Made by a program: the position numbers and the translations under genes. From positions 19,975 through 73,214 of the forward strand of contig PMUI01000111.1 in the NCBI GenBank assembly GCA_003166955.1: a stretch of DNA of 53,240 nt, given 5' to 3'. Shown here one piece after another: positions 35,070 to 44,707 of this stretch. The notes under the pieces were generated by a model. That model saw only the letters and a list, made by a program, of their open reading frames with translations. It searched no databases and was not told where the DNA came from. Source of the stretch: Acidobacterium sp. GTDB taxonomy: Bacteria > Acidobacteriota > Terriglobia > Terriglobales > Acidobacteriaceae. The stretch's first letter is position 1. Every line of letters starts with the position of its first letter.

Positions 35070-35993
35070 TCATTCGGCCGCCAGCTTCTTCACGTCCGCC
35101 AGCACCTGCTCCGGCGTCCACTCATTGCCTGGATACCACTTGAATACCGTGCCATCCGGCCTGATCATCACCGTTGACAGGGAATGCGTAATCGTCCTGT
35201 CCTTCTCCGGGGTCGCGCCCACGTCGAAAAACTCCAGCACCCTGGGCAGATCCTTTTCCGTGGGCGCCGCGAAATCCCAATGCGCGAATGTCTCCTTCGT
35301 GTACTTCCCCGTATAGGCTCCGCCATAACTGCGCAGCACCGCCGGCGTGTCGTACTTCGGATCGAAGCTCACGCTCAGCAAGTGCGTCTTCGCATACAGC
35401 CCAGGATCCTTCTGGAGTGACTGGTCGATTTCCGCAAAATTCCGGCTCATCCGCACGCAGAAATTCGGCAGTGGGCAGCGCGTATAGATGAAGGTCAGCA
35501 GGACCACTTTCCCGCGCCACTGCTGGAGCCGCACCATGTGCCCGCTCTGATTCCGAAACGCGAAGTCCGGCACCGCCTCGCCCGGCTCCAGATCGTTGTA
35601 CGTCACCGCCGGTTTGTAGTCCGGCCTAGCCTGCGCCACCACCACGATCTCGTCCAGCACATCCGCGTCCGCCGTCGCCGTGAGGGTCGCCGTAATCGTG
35701 TCGCCTGGATGCAGCTCGCTCGCGATATTCGGCTGCGCCAGCGTGTAGGGCATGGTCATCGCGTCCATGTATCCCGGAATCGCATCCGTATCTAAGGTCA
35801 CCGCACCTGTGTTCGCATCGGCCGACACCACAATCCCGCGGACGTGATACTTCCTGGCCCCGGCCTGCTGCGCCGCGCGGCTCGAACTCTCCGCCGGCCG
35901 GCTCTCACGCGTGGCCCCGCCGCGACAGCCCCCCAAAAACACAACCACCGCCAATAACAGCGCGGTGGAAATGTGCGCAGGAAGTCGCTTCAC
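35070..35993 (-). CDS. Fused CusF-like copper-binding and SCO/SenC lipoprotein
   Basis: Protein of 307 residues from GTG 35993 with a lipoprotein signal whose lipobox is LGGC (C23). Residues about 48-120 form a small beta domain with IPGYMDAMTMPY, the Met-rich copper-binding signature of CusF-type proteins. Residues about 135-300 are a thioredoxin-like SCO/SenC domain whose metal site is C173-x5-C179 (CPLPNFC) rather than the usual CX3C, with the conserved His at 270 (THSLSTVMI). SCO proteins deliver copper to cytochrome oxidase CuA or act as thiol reductases. An in-frame ATG at 36026 overlaps the start of the divergent nuclease gene, so GTG is preferred. Confidence 0.88.
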   Translation of the reverse strand: MKRLPAHISTALLLAVVVFLGGCRGGATRESRPAESSSRAAQQAGARKYHVRGIVVSADANTGAVTLDTDAIPGYMDAMTMPYTLAQPNIASELHPGDTITATLTATADADVLDEIVVVAQARPDYKPAVTYNDLEPGEAVPDFAFRNQSGHMVRLQQWRGKVVLLTFIYTRCPLPNFCVRMSRNFAEIDQSLQKDPGLYAKTHLLSVSFDPKYDTPAVLRSYGGAYTGKYTKETFAHWDFAAPTEKDLPRVLEFFDVGATPEKDRTITHSLSTVMIRPDGTVFKWYPGNEWTPEQVLADVKKLAAE

Positions 35994-36024
35994 CCGCCAG
36001 TTTACACTTGAGAGTCGATCCCCC

Positions 36025-38760
36025 ATGCCCCTGGCCCGCCCCATCGCCGACGCGCTCCGGCGCGGCGCCACCATCGTCGCCGCCAGTCCCCGCGCGGCCC
36101 GCGCCCTGCAGTTCCGCTTCGCCGAAGAGCAGCGCGCCGCCGGCCACACCATCTGGCCGACGCCCCCTATCCACGACTGGGATTCCTGGCTGCGCATGCT
36201 ATGGCGCGATCACGCCTTCGCCGCGCCTGCCGCGCCCATCCTCCTCACCGCGCTTCAGGAACGCGTCCTGTGGAAACGCGCTCTGCGCGACGATGCGGAT
36301 CTCGTGCTTTCACCGGACTCCATGGCCGCGCTCGCCATGGAAGCCTGGTCTCTGCTCTCCGCATACAACGCCCACGGCGCGCGCCGTTCCGCGTGGGACC
36401 AGAGTGACGCGGAGCGCTTCCGCCACTGGGCCGCCGCGTTCGAGCAGACTTGCTCGCGCCAGGGTTGGCTCAGCGCCAGCCAGCTCGAATCGGCGCTCGC
36501 GCCGCACCTTTCCTCCAGCGCCGGCCTCACCCTCCCCGGCGAAATCCTCGTTGTCGGCTTCGACCGCATCACGCCCGCGCAACGCGATTTCCTCGGAGGT
36601 CTCGCATCGTGCGGCCTCAGGGTCTCCGAATTCCGGCCCGAGGCCGCCTTCACCCCGGACCAGGCGCACCGTTCCTGGATTCGCGCCAACCATCTGCGCG
36701 ACGAAATCTCTGCCTGCGCGGCGTGGGCGCGCGATCTGCTCACCGGGAATCCAAGTGCCCGCGTCGGCATCATTGTTCCTGCCATCTCCGGCGCGCGCGG
36801 CGAGATCGACCGCGCCTTCCGCCGCACTCTGTTGCCGGAGAGCGAAGACATCCGCCAACCCTCGTCTTCGCCGCCCTGGGAATTCTCTCTCGGACAGCCC
36901 CTGGCCGGCGTGCCCGTGATCCGCGCCGCGCTGCTGCTTCTGCGCTGGATTGCCGAGCCTCTTCCCGAAGAACACATCTCCTGGCTCATGCTCTCAGGAT
37001 TTGTCGCTGACACCGTTACAAATCCTCTTGATGTCGCGCAGCACGACGCTCGCCAGCGCCGCCTCAGCGTGCTTTCCACCGAGCGCTCCCTCCCGAGCTA
37101 CCGCGATGCTCTGGCCGCATCCTCTCGCCTCCGCGACCTTCATTACCATCTCAGCGAGCTGCAGCGTGCCGCAGACTCCAACCGCATCCTCTCCAGTTCC
37201 CGCCAACCCTCCGCCTTCGCCAGCGTCGTCCCACGCCTGCTCGATCGTGGCGGCTGGCCCGGCGGGCGCCACGCCGATTCCGTGCAGTTCCAGGCCCTCC
37301 AGCGCTGGCAACGTCTGCTCGACGAGGTCTCGCTCCTCGACTTCGACGGCAGCCGCTATGCCTGGGGGGAATTCCTCGACCTCCTCGAGCGTCAGGCACT
37401 GGAAACGATCTTCGCGCCCGAATCCCACGACGCGCCCATCCAGATCACGGGTCCCTTCGAATCTTCCGGCCAGCAGTTTGACGCCATCTGGTTCCTGGGT
37501 ACCGACGACACCGCCTGGCCGCAGCGCGGGCGCTTGCACCCCCTGCTGCCAGCTGCCGTCCAGGTCCAGTTCGCGATGCCGAGCGCCACGCCGGAAGACG
37601 ACTGGAACCTCGCCCACACCGCCACCGCGCGCCTGCTCACCTCCGCGGCGCGCATCGTCTTCAGCTTTGCCGAGCGCGATAAGGACGCCGAGCTGCGCCC
37701 CTCGCCGCTGATCGCGAGCCTCTTCCCCGCAGGCTCGGAACCACAGCCGGCTGCTACCATCGCTCCCGCGCAACAGCCGCTTCCCGTGCCGCGTCTGGAC
37801 GAGATCGCCGACGATTCCGGCGTGCTGGCCTGGCCGCAGGAGCAAAACGCCGGCGGCGCGGATGTCCTGAAACGCCAGGCCGCCTGTCCCTTCCAGGCCT
37901 TCGCCGCAAAACGACTCCGCGCCGAGCCACTTGACGAATCCGAGTGGGGCATCAGCCCTTCGGAGAAGGGCAAGCTGCTGCACGATGTCATGCATAGGCT
38001 GTTTTCTTCCACCGAATCCGCTGCCATCCGCAGGCGCGACGATATCGTAACCGCCATTGATACAGAACAGCTCCCCGCGATGCTCGAGGCCCACATCGAT
38101 GCCGCCATGGGTGAGCAGTTCGGCCCACCCTCGGCCGATCCGTGGCAACAGGCCTGTCTTGCCGCGGAAAGGCGCCGGCTTATCGCCCGCATCGGAGCGT
38201 GGCTTGAACAGGAGGCCCGGCGCCAGCCGTTCAGCGTCGAGGACACTGAGAAGCGCCTCAACGACGTCCATATCGGGGATCTCCGCCTCAACCTGCGCGC
38301 CGACCGCGTCGACCTTCTGCCCGATGGCAGCCGCCTTCTTCTCGACTACAAAACCGGCAACGTTTCGACTTCGAGTTGGGACGGCGATCGTCCCAATGAC
38401 CCGCAGCTCCCTCTCTACGCCGCTTACGGCAACGTTGAGAATGTAAGCGGGATCCTCTTTGCGCGGATTCGCGCCGGCACCATCCACTTCGAGGGGCGTG
38501 TGCGCGACGCCCACGCGCAGCTCTCCGCCGATATTCCCGCCAAAAAAGCTCTGGTCACTGATCCTTATTCCGAATCCATGCGCGACCAATGGGTCCGCGC
38601 CCTCGAAGCGCTCTCCCGGGAGTTCCTCCGGGGCGAGGCAGCGGTGAAACCCCAGCCCCAGGCCTGCGACTACTGCCGTCTCCACTCGCTCTGCCGTGTC
38701 GCCGAAATCGATCGTGTCGCCGTGGCAGAAGACGGGAGCGAGGAGGACGCCGATGACTGA
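36025..38760 (+). CDS. AddB-like PD-(D/E)XK nuclease with iron-sulfur cysteines
   Basis: Protein of 911 residues, the nuclease/scaffold partner of the helicase that follows. The C terminus holds a PD-(D/E)XK nuclease core (LNLRADRVDLLPDGSRLLLDYKTG, Asp and DYK motif) embraced by four cysteines at C621, C881, C884 and C890, the spacing of the AddB iron-sulfur cluster that pins the nuclease domain. The N-terminal two thirds look like an inactivated UvrD-like helicase fold (the ATILVAASPRAARAL region lacks a Walker lysine), as in AddB. In the family the pair resects double-strand breaks for RecA loading. It overlaps the next gene by eight bases. Family is secure; chi recognition cannot be predicted. 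Confidence 0.9.
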   Translation: MPLARPIADALRRGATIVAASPRAARALQFRFAEEQRAAGHTIWPTPPIHDWDSWLRMLWRDHAFAAPAAPILLTALQERVLWKRALRDDADLVLSPDSMAALAMEAWSLLSAYNAHGARRSAWDQSDAERFRHWAAAFEQTCSRQGWLSASQLESALAPHLSSSAGLTLPGEILVVGFDRITPAQRDFLGGLASCGLRVSEFRPEAAFTPDQAHRSWIRANHLRDEISACAAWARDLLTGNPSARVGIIVPAISGARGEIDRAFRRTLLPESEDIRQPSSSPPWEFSLGQPLAGVPVIRAALLLLRWIAEPLPEEHISWLMLSGFVADTVTNPLDVAQHDARQRRLSVLSTERSLPSYRDALAASSRLRDLHYHLSELQRAADSNRILSSSRQPSAFASVVPRLLDRGGWPGGRHADSVQFQALQRWQRLLDEVSLLDFDGSRYAWGEFLDLLERQALETIFAPESHDAPIQITGPFESSGQQFDAIWFLGTDDTAWPQRGRLHPLLPAAVQVQFAMPSATPEDDWNLAHTATARLLTSAARIVFSFAERDKDAELRPSPLIASLFPAGSEPQPAATIAPAQQPLPVPRLDEIADDSGVLAWPQEQNAGGADVLKRQAACPFQAFAAKRLRAEPLDESEWGISPSEKGKLLHDVMHRLFSSTESAAIRRRDDIVTAIDTEQLPAMLEAHIDAAMGEQFGPPSADPWQQACLAAERRRLIARIGAWLEQEARRQPFSVEDTEKRLNDVHIGDLRLNLRADRVDLLPDGSRLLLDYKTGNVSTSSWDGDRPNDPQLPLYAAYGNVENVSGILFARIRAGTIHFEGRVRDAHAQLSADIPAKKALVTDPYSESMRDQWVRALEALSREFLRGEAAVKPQPQACDYCRLHSLCRVAEIDRVAVAEDGSEEDADD

Positions 38761-41700
38761 AATCCTGATCGACGCCCCTGCCGATGCCGCCCAGCGCGAA
38801 GCCGCTCTCGACATCCGCCGCTCCATCATCGTGCAGGCCCCGGCGGGCTCGGGCAAAACCGACCTGCTCACGCGCCGCTATCTCCGTCTTCTGGCGGCGG
38901 TCGATGAGCCCGAGGAAATTCTCGCCATCACCTTCACTCGCGCGGCCACTGCCGAAATGCGCTCTCGCATTCTGCGCGACCTGGAGGCCGCTGCCGGCCG
39001 CCGCCGCTACGATCCCGGCGAAGATGATGCCCGCATGGAGCTGGCTCGCGCGGCCCTTGCCCACGCCGAGCGCCGCGGCTGGAACCTCTTCGAGCATCCG
39101 CAGCGCCTCGCCATCGAGACCATCGATTCGCTCTGCCTTCGCATCGCGCACGATCGCCCGCTGCTGGCGCGCCTCGGCGGCCATTTCCAGCCCATCGAAG
39201 AAGCCGAGCCCCTTTATGCACTCGCTGCTCGCCGCACCCTCGAACTCCTTGGCGGACCCGACGCCGTCCTTGACCAGGCGCTCGCCCAGCTGCTCGATCT
39301 GCGCGACAACCAGCTTTCCGGCTGCCAGTCTCTGATCGCGGAGATGCTGAAGGTGCGCGACCAGTGGCAGGACGCTTTCCCGCTCTCGAGGGAAATGGGC
39401 GAAGAAGACTGGGAGCTTCTCCGGCAGAGACTTGAGGCGCCTTTCCGTCGCGAGATTCGCCGCGTCCTGACAGGAACCTGTCATCTGCTCTCTGCCGAAC
39501 CGATTCACAGGGAGCTTCTGGAGTTGGCGCATTATGCCTGCGATCAGGGCAACGAGAAGGTTGCGCTCCTTGCGGGCGTTCCCTCTCTCTCAGGCTCGAT
39601 GCCCGTCGAACATTGGCGGTGCATCACCGACTTCCTCCTCACCACGGATGGCGATTGGCGCAGAAGTTTCCGTGCTCCCGACGGCTTCCCGACCGAAAAG
39701 AGAGGCGGTCCAGCGGCCAAGCGCGCGAAAGAGAAAATGGAATTTCTGCAGGCACGCCTGCGGCAGATTCCGCAACTCCACGACGCGCTCCGCTCCATCC
39801 GCCGGCTCCCGCCCGCCACCTACACGGAATCGCAATGGACCACGCTCCGCAGCGTGTTCACGGTACTACGACAGGCCGTCGCCGAGCTCAGAGTCGTCTT
39901 TGCCGAACACAATCAGGTCGACTTCACCGAGCTTTCCCTCGCCGCGGTCGACGTTCTCAGGCACTCTCCCGACCGCGTGCTCGATATCGCCGGCAACGTC
40001 CGGCACCTGCTCATCGACGAATTTCAGGACACCTCGCGCCGCCAGCACCAACTGGCCTGTGCGCTGCTGGCCGCATGGGATCCCGGCCCCGAAAATTTCC
40101 AGGAGCGAACCACCTTCCTCGTCGGCGACCCGATGCAGTCCATTTATATGTTTCGCCAGGCCGAGGTCGAGCTTTTCGCGCTGGTCCGCGACCACGGCAT
40201 CGGCCCGGAGGGCGGTCGCATCCGCTGCGATCCTGTGCAACTCTCGGTCAACTTCCGTTCGCACGCTGGGCTCACCGAGCCGATCAACGAAATGTTCGAC
40301 CTCATCTGCACGGCCGACGCGCCTCCAGGGGCTGCCTCCGTGCCCTTCGCTCGCGCAACCTCCGCACCCGCGCCCGATGCGCCTCTGGCCTCCGCCCTGC
40401 ACATCCATCCGCAGATCATCGGCAGTGGCGATCGCACTGTCACGCTGGCCGACATCGCCGCAGCGCTGCGTCAGGAAGCCGAAGAGGTTCTTCAAATTCT
40501 CGAACGGCACCTCCCGCACATCGAGCGGGCCCGGGCCAGCGGTGGCGAATACCGCGTTGCCATCCTCGTGCGGGCCCGCACGCATCTTGCCCAGATCGTG
40601 CCGCTCCTCCGCGAGCGCCGCATTCCATTCCGCGCTGTTGAAATCGAGCGGCTTTCCGAACGCCAGGAGCTCCTCGACCTTCGCGCCCTCACCCGCACGC
40701 TGCTGCATCCCATGGATCGCATCGCATGGCTCTCCGCGCTGCGGGCGCCATGGTGCGGCCTCACACTCTCGGACCTGCACACCCTCATTGGCTCCGACGA
40801 CCCCGCCTTCAGGAATCTCTCCGTCATCGAGCTGATCGACCTCCGCCGGAGCCTTCTCTCGCCCGACGGCCAGCAGCGCCTCGCGCGCACAGCGGAAATT
40901 CTCCGCCGCGCCCTTGACCTCCGCTGGCGCCAGTCTGAATCCCCGTCGTTCGCATCCTGGATCGAGCGCACCTGGCGCACCCTCGGTGGTCCCGCCTGCA
41001 TCGACGCGGCCGCCCACGAAAACGTCCAGGTCTTCTTCTCAATGCTCGACTCCGTCGCGCCCGACGGGCTCGATGCGTCGGCGGCGTCCTTTGACGCGGA
41101 GTTCGACCGCCTGTTCGCCCAGCCCGATCCCGCGGTCAGCGAGCGCTGCGGCATCCAGCTCATGACGATTCACAAAGCCAAGGGGCTCGGGTTCGACGTC
41201 GTTATTGTCCCGGGGCTCGATCGCAAATCTTCGGGCGATCCCAACCCTCTCGTCACCTCCCTGGAGCGGATGAACCCATGGTCTTCGGAAAACGCGCCGG
41301 GCGAGAACGAATTCCTCGTCGCGCCCATTGGCCTGCAGGGAGAAAGCACCGAGCCGCTCTATAAATGGGTGGTCAAGCAGCGCCAGATTCGTTTCGACGA
41401 AGAGCGCAAGCGTCTGCTCTACGTGGCCTGCACCCGCGCGCGCCGTGAGCTGCACCTCCTCGGCACTGCCGTCGCGAAACGGGCCGGCGTCTCATGCTCC
41501 AGCAAAGACAGCCTGCTCGCGACTGCCTGGCCGGCCCTTCGCTCCAGATTCGAAACCGCCCAGCGCGAGCCGCAGAGAACGCCTGTGGCGGAACCCGCCC
41601 GCATTCTCACCTTCCCCGCGCTATCTCCGGCAGCTGTGGGGACTCCCGGCATTCTGGACAGAATCGCTGCCGCTGCCGGACCGTCACCGCTCATCCTGCG

Positions 41701-42364
41701 CCGCCTTGCGCTGGACGCCGAACCCGCAATCCCCTCCGCGCAAAATGTAACCGTCACCGGCTCATTCTCCATCGCGGATGCCGACGAGCCCGAATTTCAG
41801 CGCCGCGAGGGCGCTCGCGAGTCGCGCATCATCGGTTCCACCGTCCATGAGCTTCTGGAGCGTCCTGGTCCGGAGCTCGCCCGCCTCGATGCTGCCCAGC
41901 TTCGTTCGCGCGTTTCGTCGCTGCTGCGGGCCGCGGCGCTTACCGGCGAATCCCTCAAATCTGTCACCGAGGCTGTGACAAAAATGCTGCTGGCCTGCGC
42001 CGCCGATCCCGTCTGCCAGTGGATCCTCGCGGCTCATCCCGGGGCGCAGTCTGAAGCCTCGTGGACCGGCGTCGGCGATTCCGGCTCCCGCCTGCGGACG
42101 CTCCGCGCCGACCGCGTCTTCCGCGCCGGGCCTGCGCCGCTGGACTCTTCCAGTTCCGATTATCTATGGGTGATTGACTATAAGACCGGTTCCGTCGCGC
42201 CCGGCGCTCTGCTGCTCGCGTCGGAGCGAGCCCTCTACGCGCCTCAGCTCCTGGCCTACGCGCGCGCGCTCCGTGCCCTGCACGGGCCGGAAACCAAGCT
42301 CCGCCTGGGCCTTTATTACGCGGCCATCCCGGCGCTCGATTGGTGGGATCCGGACCGCGAGTAG
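38753..42364 (+). CDS. AddA-like UvrD-family helicase with C-terminal nuclease
   Basis: Protein of 1,203 residues starting at ATG 38753, preceded by GAGGAGG and overlapping the upstream gene by eight bases. Helicase motifs are in order: Q-motif region, Walker A APAGSGKT at residues 29-36, ITFTRAATAEMRSRI, motif II with DEFQDT at 422-427, GDPMQSIYMFRQAEVELF, and motif VI region VACTRARRELHLLG. The C terminus adds a RecB-type nuclease with VIDYKTG (D1142, K1144). With the upstream gene this forms a two-nuclease AddAB-like enzyme that unwinds and trims DNA ends. The gene ends 15 bases from the convergent phoU. Assignment is confident. Confidence 0.93.
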   Translation: MTEILIDAPADAAQREAALDIRRSIIVQAPAGSGKTDLLTRRYLRLLAAVDEPEEILAITFTRAATAEMRSRILRDLEAAAGRRRYDPGEDDARMELARAALAHAERRGWNLFEHPQRLAIETIDSLCLRIAHDRPLLARLGGHFQPIEEAEPLYALAARRTLELLGGPDAVLDQALAQLLDLRDNQLSGCQSLIAEMLKVRDQWQDAFPLSREMGEEDWELLRQRLEAPFRREIRRVLTGTCHLLSAEPIHRELLELAHYACDQGNEKVALLAGVPSLSGSMPVEHWRCITDFLLTTDGDWRRSFRAPDGFPTEKRGGPAAKRAKEKMEFLQARLRQIPQLHDALRSIRRLPPATYTESQWTTLRSVFTVLRQAVAELRVVFAEHNQVDFTELSLAAVDVLRHSPDRVLDIAGNVRHLLIDEFQDTSRRQHQLACALLAAWDPGPENFQERTTFLVGDPMQSIYMFRQAEVELFALVRDHGIGPEGGRIRCDPVQLSVNFRSHAGLTEPINEMFDLICTADAPPGAASVPFARATSAPAPDAPLASALHIHPQIIGSGDRTVTLADIAAALRQEAEEVLQILERHLPHIERARASGGEYRVAILVRARTHLAQIVPLLRERRIPFRAVEIERLSERQELLDLRALTRTLLHPMDRIAWLSALRAPWCGLTLSDLHTLIGSDDPAFRNLSVIELIDLRRSLLSPDGQQRLARTAEILRRALDLRWRQSESPSFASWIERTWRTLGGPACIDAAAHENVQVFFSMLDSVAPDGLDASAASFDAEFDRLFAQPDPAVSERCGIQLMTIHKAKGLGFDVVIVPGLDRKSSGDPNPLVTSLERMNPWSSENAPGENEFLVAPIGLQGESTEPLYKWVVKQRQIRFDEERKRLLYVACTRARRELHLLGTAVAKRAGVSCSSKDSLLATAWPALRSRFETAQREPQRTPVAEPARILTFPALSPAAVGTPGILDRIAAAAGPSPLILRRLALDAEPAIPSAQNVTVTGSFSIADADEPEFQRREGARESRIIGSTVHELLERPGPELARLDAAQLRSRVSSLLRAAALTGESLKSVTEAVTKMLLACAADPVCQWILAAHPGAQSEASWTGVGDSGSRLRTLRADRVFRAGPAPLDSSSSDYLWVIDYKTGSVAPGALLLASERALYAPQLLAYARALRALHGPETKLRLGLYYAAIPALDWWDPDRE

Positions 42365-42379
42365 CCCGGCTCTGAGCAC

Positions 42380-43072
42380 TCAGCCCTTGCTGCGCTGGCT
42401 GTTGTCCGCCGATGCGCCTACGTTGTGACGCACATCCGCGCCGCGTACCCAGAAGATTACGTCCTCGGCGATGTTGGTGGCGTGATCCGCGACCCGCTCC
42501 AGCGCCCGCGAAATCATCAGCGCGTTCAGCGCCTGTGGAGCCAGCGCCGGCTCCCTCTTCATGAGGCCCAGCAGCGTGTAGTGCGCTCCGCCATTCAGCT
42601 TGTCAACGCTGTCGTCCATCAAGAGCACGGCCTGCGCCATCTCCGCGTCGCCCTCGATAAACGCCTGCAGCGACTTCCTCACCATCCCGCCGGCCAGATT
42701 CGCAATGCGCGGAATATCGATCGGCAACTCCGCCTCCGGAAACGCCTGCAGTTCCCGGACGCGATCGCTGATCGCGCGCGCCGAATCCCCCACGCGCTCC
42801 ACGTCGGCATTGATTTTGATCACCGACAGAATGAAACGCAGATCGATGGCCATGGGCTGTTCCATGGCCAGCAGGTCCAGCGCCATTTGATCGATCTCCC
42901 GCTCCATCCGGTTGATCGCCATCTCCCCGCGATCCACCAGATCGCAGATCGACGTGTCCCGCACGCGGTAGGCTTCGACGGCGCGCTGGATCGCCTGCTC
43001 GGCCATCCCGGCCATCATCAGCAGCTTCTCCTTCAGATCGTCCAGGTTTTGCTGAAAGCGGATGCGCGCCAT
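42380..43072 (-). CDS. phoU: Phosphate transport regulator PhoU
   Basis: Protein of 230 residues, a dimeric all-helical cytoplasmic protein that links the PstSCAB transporter to the PhoR kinase and dampens the phosphate response. It has two PhoU repeats (about 10-105 and 115-215): each contains the metal-binding E/DxxxD pattern, seen as LDLLAMEQPMAIDLRFILSVIKINADVERVGDSARAI and ALNALMISRALERVADHATNIAEDVIFWV. The ATG overlaps the pstB stop in a TAATG arrangement, showing translational coupling. It is the last gene of the pst operon. Assignment is very confident. Confidence 0.96.
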   Translation of the reverse strand: MARIRFQQNLDDLKEKLLMMAGMAEQAIQRAVEAYRVRDTSICDLVDRGEMAINRMEREIDQMALDLLAMEQPMAIDLRFILSVIKINADVERVGDSARAISDRVRELQAFPEAELPIDIPRIANLAGGMVRKSLQAFIEGDAEMAQAVLLMDDSVDKLNGGAHYTLLGLMKREPALAPQALNALMISRALERVADHATNIAEDVIFWVRGADVRHNVGASADNSQRSKG

Positions 43073-43830
43073 TATCCAAACCTGCCCGTGATGTAATCTT
43101 CGGTCCGTTTGTCGCTCGGATTCGTAAAAATCTTGTGTGTCGAATCGAATTCGATAAGTTTTCCGTTCAGAAAGAAACCCGTGCGCTCGGCGACGCGCGC
43201 CGCCTGCTGCATGTTGTGGGTCACGATCACGATGGTGTACTGCACCTTCAGCTGGAAGATCAGATCTTCGATCTTCGCGGTCGACACCGGATCCAGCGCC
43301 GATGCCGGCTCGTCCATCAGCAGCACCTCCGGATCCACCGCCAGGGCCCGCGCGATGCACAACCGCTGCTGCTGGCCGCCGGAAAGGCTCGCGCCCGACT
43401 TCCTCTTCAGATCGTCCTTCACTTCTTCCCACAGGGCGGCGTGCTGCAGGGACCGCTCCACAACCTCATCCAGCACCCGGCGGTTGCGGAACCCGTTCAG
43501 CCGCAGCCCGGAAGCCACATTGTCGTAAATGGACATGGTTGGAAACGGGTTGGGCCGCTGAAATACCATCCCGATGCGGCGCCGCACCTCCACCGCCGAG
43601 GTTTGGCTGTAAATGTCCTGGCCGCCGACCTTGACTTCGCCCGTCACTCTGGCGATGGGGTTGGTCTCGTGCATGCGGTTGAGGCAGCGCACGAAGGTCG
43701 ACTTGCCGCATCCAGAAGGCCCGATGAGCGCGGTCGCTTCATTCGCGGCAATGTGCAGCGTGATGTCCAGCAGCGTGTGGTTGGTTCCATACCACGCATT
43801 CAGGCTGGTGACTTCGATGCTGACGCCCAT
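43072..43830 (-). CDS. pstB: Phosphate ABC transporter ATP-binding protein PstB
   Basis: Protein of 252 residues, the ATPase of the high-affinity phosphate importer. Motifs: Walker [18 protein letters not shown] near residue 37, the Q-loop [17 protein letters not shown], signature [15 protein letters not shown], Walker [14 protein letters not shown] and H-loop VTHNMQQA. The PstB-specific RMHETNP and RVTGEV segments are present. The start at 43830 gives [15 protein letters not shown], the family start; the open frame upstream crosses pstA. It lies two bases after pstA and overlaps phoU by one base. Assignment is very confident. Confidence 0.97.
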   Translation of the reverse strand: MGVSIEVTSLNAWYGTNHTLLDITLHIAANEATALIGPSGCGKSTFVRCLNRMHETNPIARVTGEVKVGGQDIYSQTSAVEVRRRIGMVFQRPNPFPTMSIYDNVASGLRLNGFRNRRVLDEVVERSLQHAALWEEVKDDLKRKSGASLSGGQQQRLCIARALAVDPEVLLMDEPASALDPVSTAKIEDLIFQLKVQYTIVIVTHNMQQAARVAERTGFFLNGKLIEFDSTHKIFTNPSDKRTEDYITGRFG

Positions 43831-43832
43831 GC

Positions 43833-44705
43833 CTAACTTGCCCCTTTCAGCACGCCACGCGAGGTGACATACCGGACCAGCGAAACCGCAATCACAATCA
43901 GCGCGATCAGGACCAGCGATCCGGCCCACGCCAGGCGGTGCCACTCGTCATAGGGCGACAACGCATAGACGTAAATCTGCAGCGGCAGCGCCGAGATCGG
44001 CTGGTTCAGGTTCGTGCTCCAGAACTGATTGCCGAACGCCGTAAACAGCAGCGGCGCCGTCTCGCCGGCCACACGCGCAAAGGCCAGCATGCATCCGGTG
44101 ATCACGCCCGGCATGGCCGTCTTCAGCGTGATCGACAGCATCGCCCGCCAGGTTGGCACTCCCAATCCCAGCGCCGCCTCGCGGATAGAGTGCGGCACCA
44201 TCAGCAGCATCTCTTCGGTGGTACGCGCCACGGTCGGCACCATCATGATGCCCAGCGCCACGCCGCCCGCAAACGCGGAAAAGCCCTTCATGGGCGCTAC
44301 GATCAGCGCGTACACCGCGATGCCCATCACGATCGACGGCACGCCGTTCAGCACGTCCGCCGTGAACCGCACCACCGTCGACAGCTTGGTGCCGCGACCG
44401 TATTCGGCCAGATAAATCCCCGCCGCGATCCCCACCGGAATCCCGAGCAGGCTCGCTAGTCCGAGCAGCACCCCGGAGCCTACGATGGAGTTCGCCATCC
44501 CGCCGCCCGTTTCGCCCACCGGAGCGGGAATCTTCGTAAAGAAATTCAGATCCAGCGAGCTCGCGCCCTTGTACACCAGATCGATGAAGATGGCGACCAG
44601 AGGCGCGATCACCAGAACCGTCGCCAGCACCGCAAGCGCCGACGCCATGTGGTTCGTGAACCACCGCCATTGCCGATTCACCGCGCTTGATCTCAGTTGA
44701 GCCAT
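43833..44705 (-). CDS. pstA: Phosphate ABC transporter permease PstA
   Basis: Protein of 290 residues with six membrane helices, one of the two channel subunits. The coupling helix motif [49 protein letters not shown] is characteristic of PstA (EAAxxxG and GETAPL). The start at 44705 ([15 protein letters not shown]) is two bases from the pstC stop; a longer frame overlapping pstC is not needed. It would sit in the inner membrane with PstC. Assignment is very confident. Confidence 0.96.
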   Translation of the reverse strand: MAQLRSSAVNRQWRWFTNHMASALAVLATVLVIAPLVAIFIDLVYKGASSLDLNFFTKIPAPVGETGGGMANSIVGSGVLLGLASLLGIPVGIAAGIYLAEYGRGTKLSTVVRFTADVLNGVPSIVMGIAVYALIVAPMKGFSAFAGGVALGIMMVPTVARTTEEMLLMVPHSIREAALGLGVPTWRAMLSITLKTAMPGVITGCMLAFARVAGETAPLLFTAFGNQFWSTNLNQPISALPLQIYVYALSPYDEWHRLAWAGSLVLIALIVIAVSLVRYVTSRGVLKGAS

Positions 44706-44707
44706 GG

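Noticed and set aside
36994-38871. A 625-codon minus-strand open frame opposite the AddB-like nuclease gene, and similar long frames opposite lipA, the HtrA protease, clpB and the Oar-like receptor
   Set aside because: They overlap genes with clear catalytic motifs and their translations are low-complexity Arg/Ala/Gly-rich sequence, as expected for antisense frames in GC-rich DNA.
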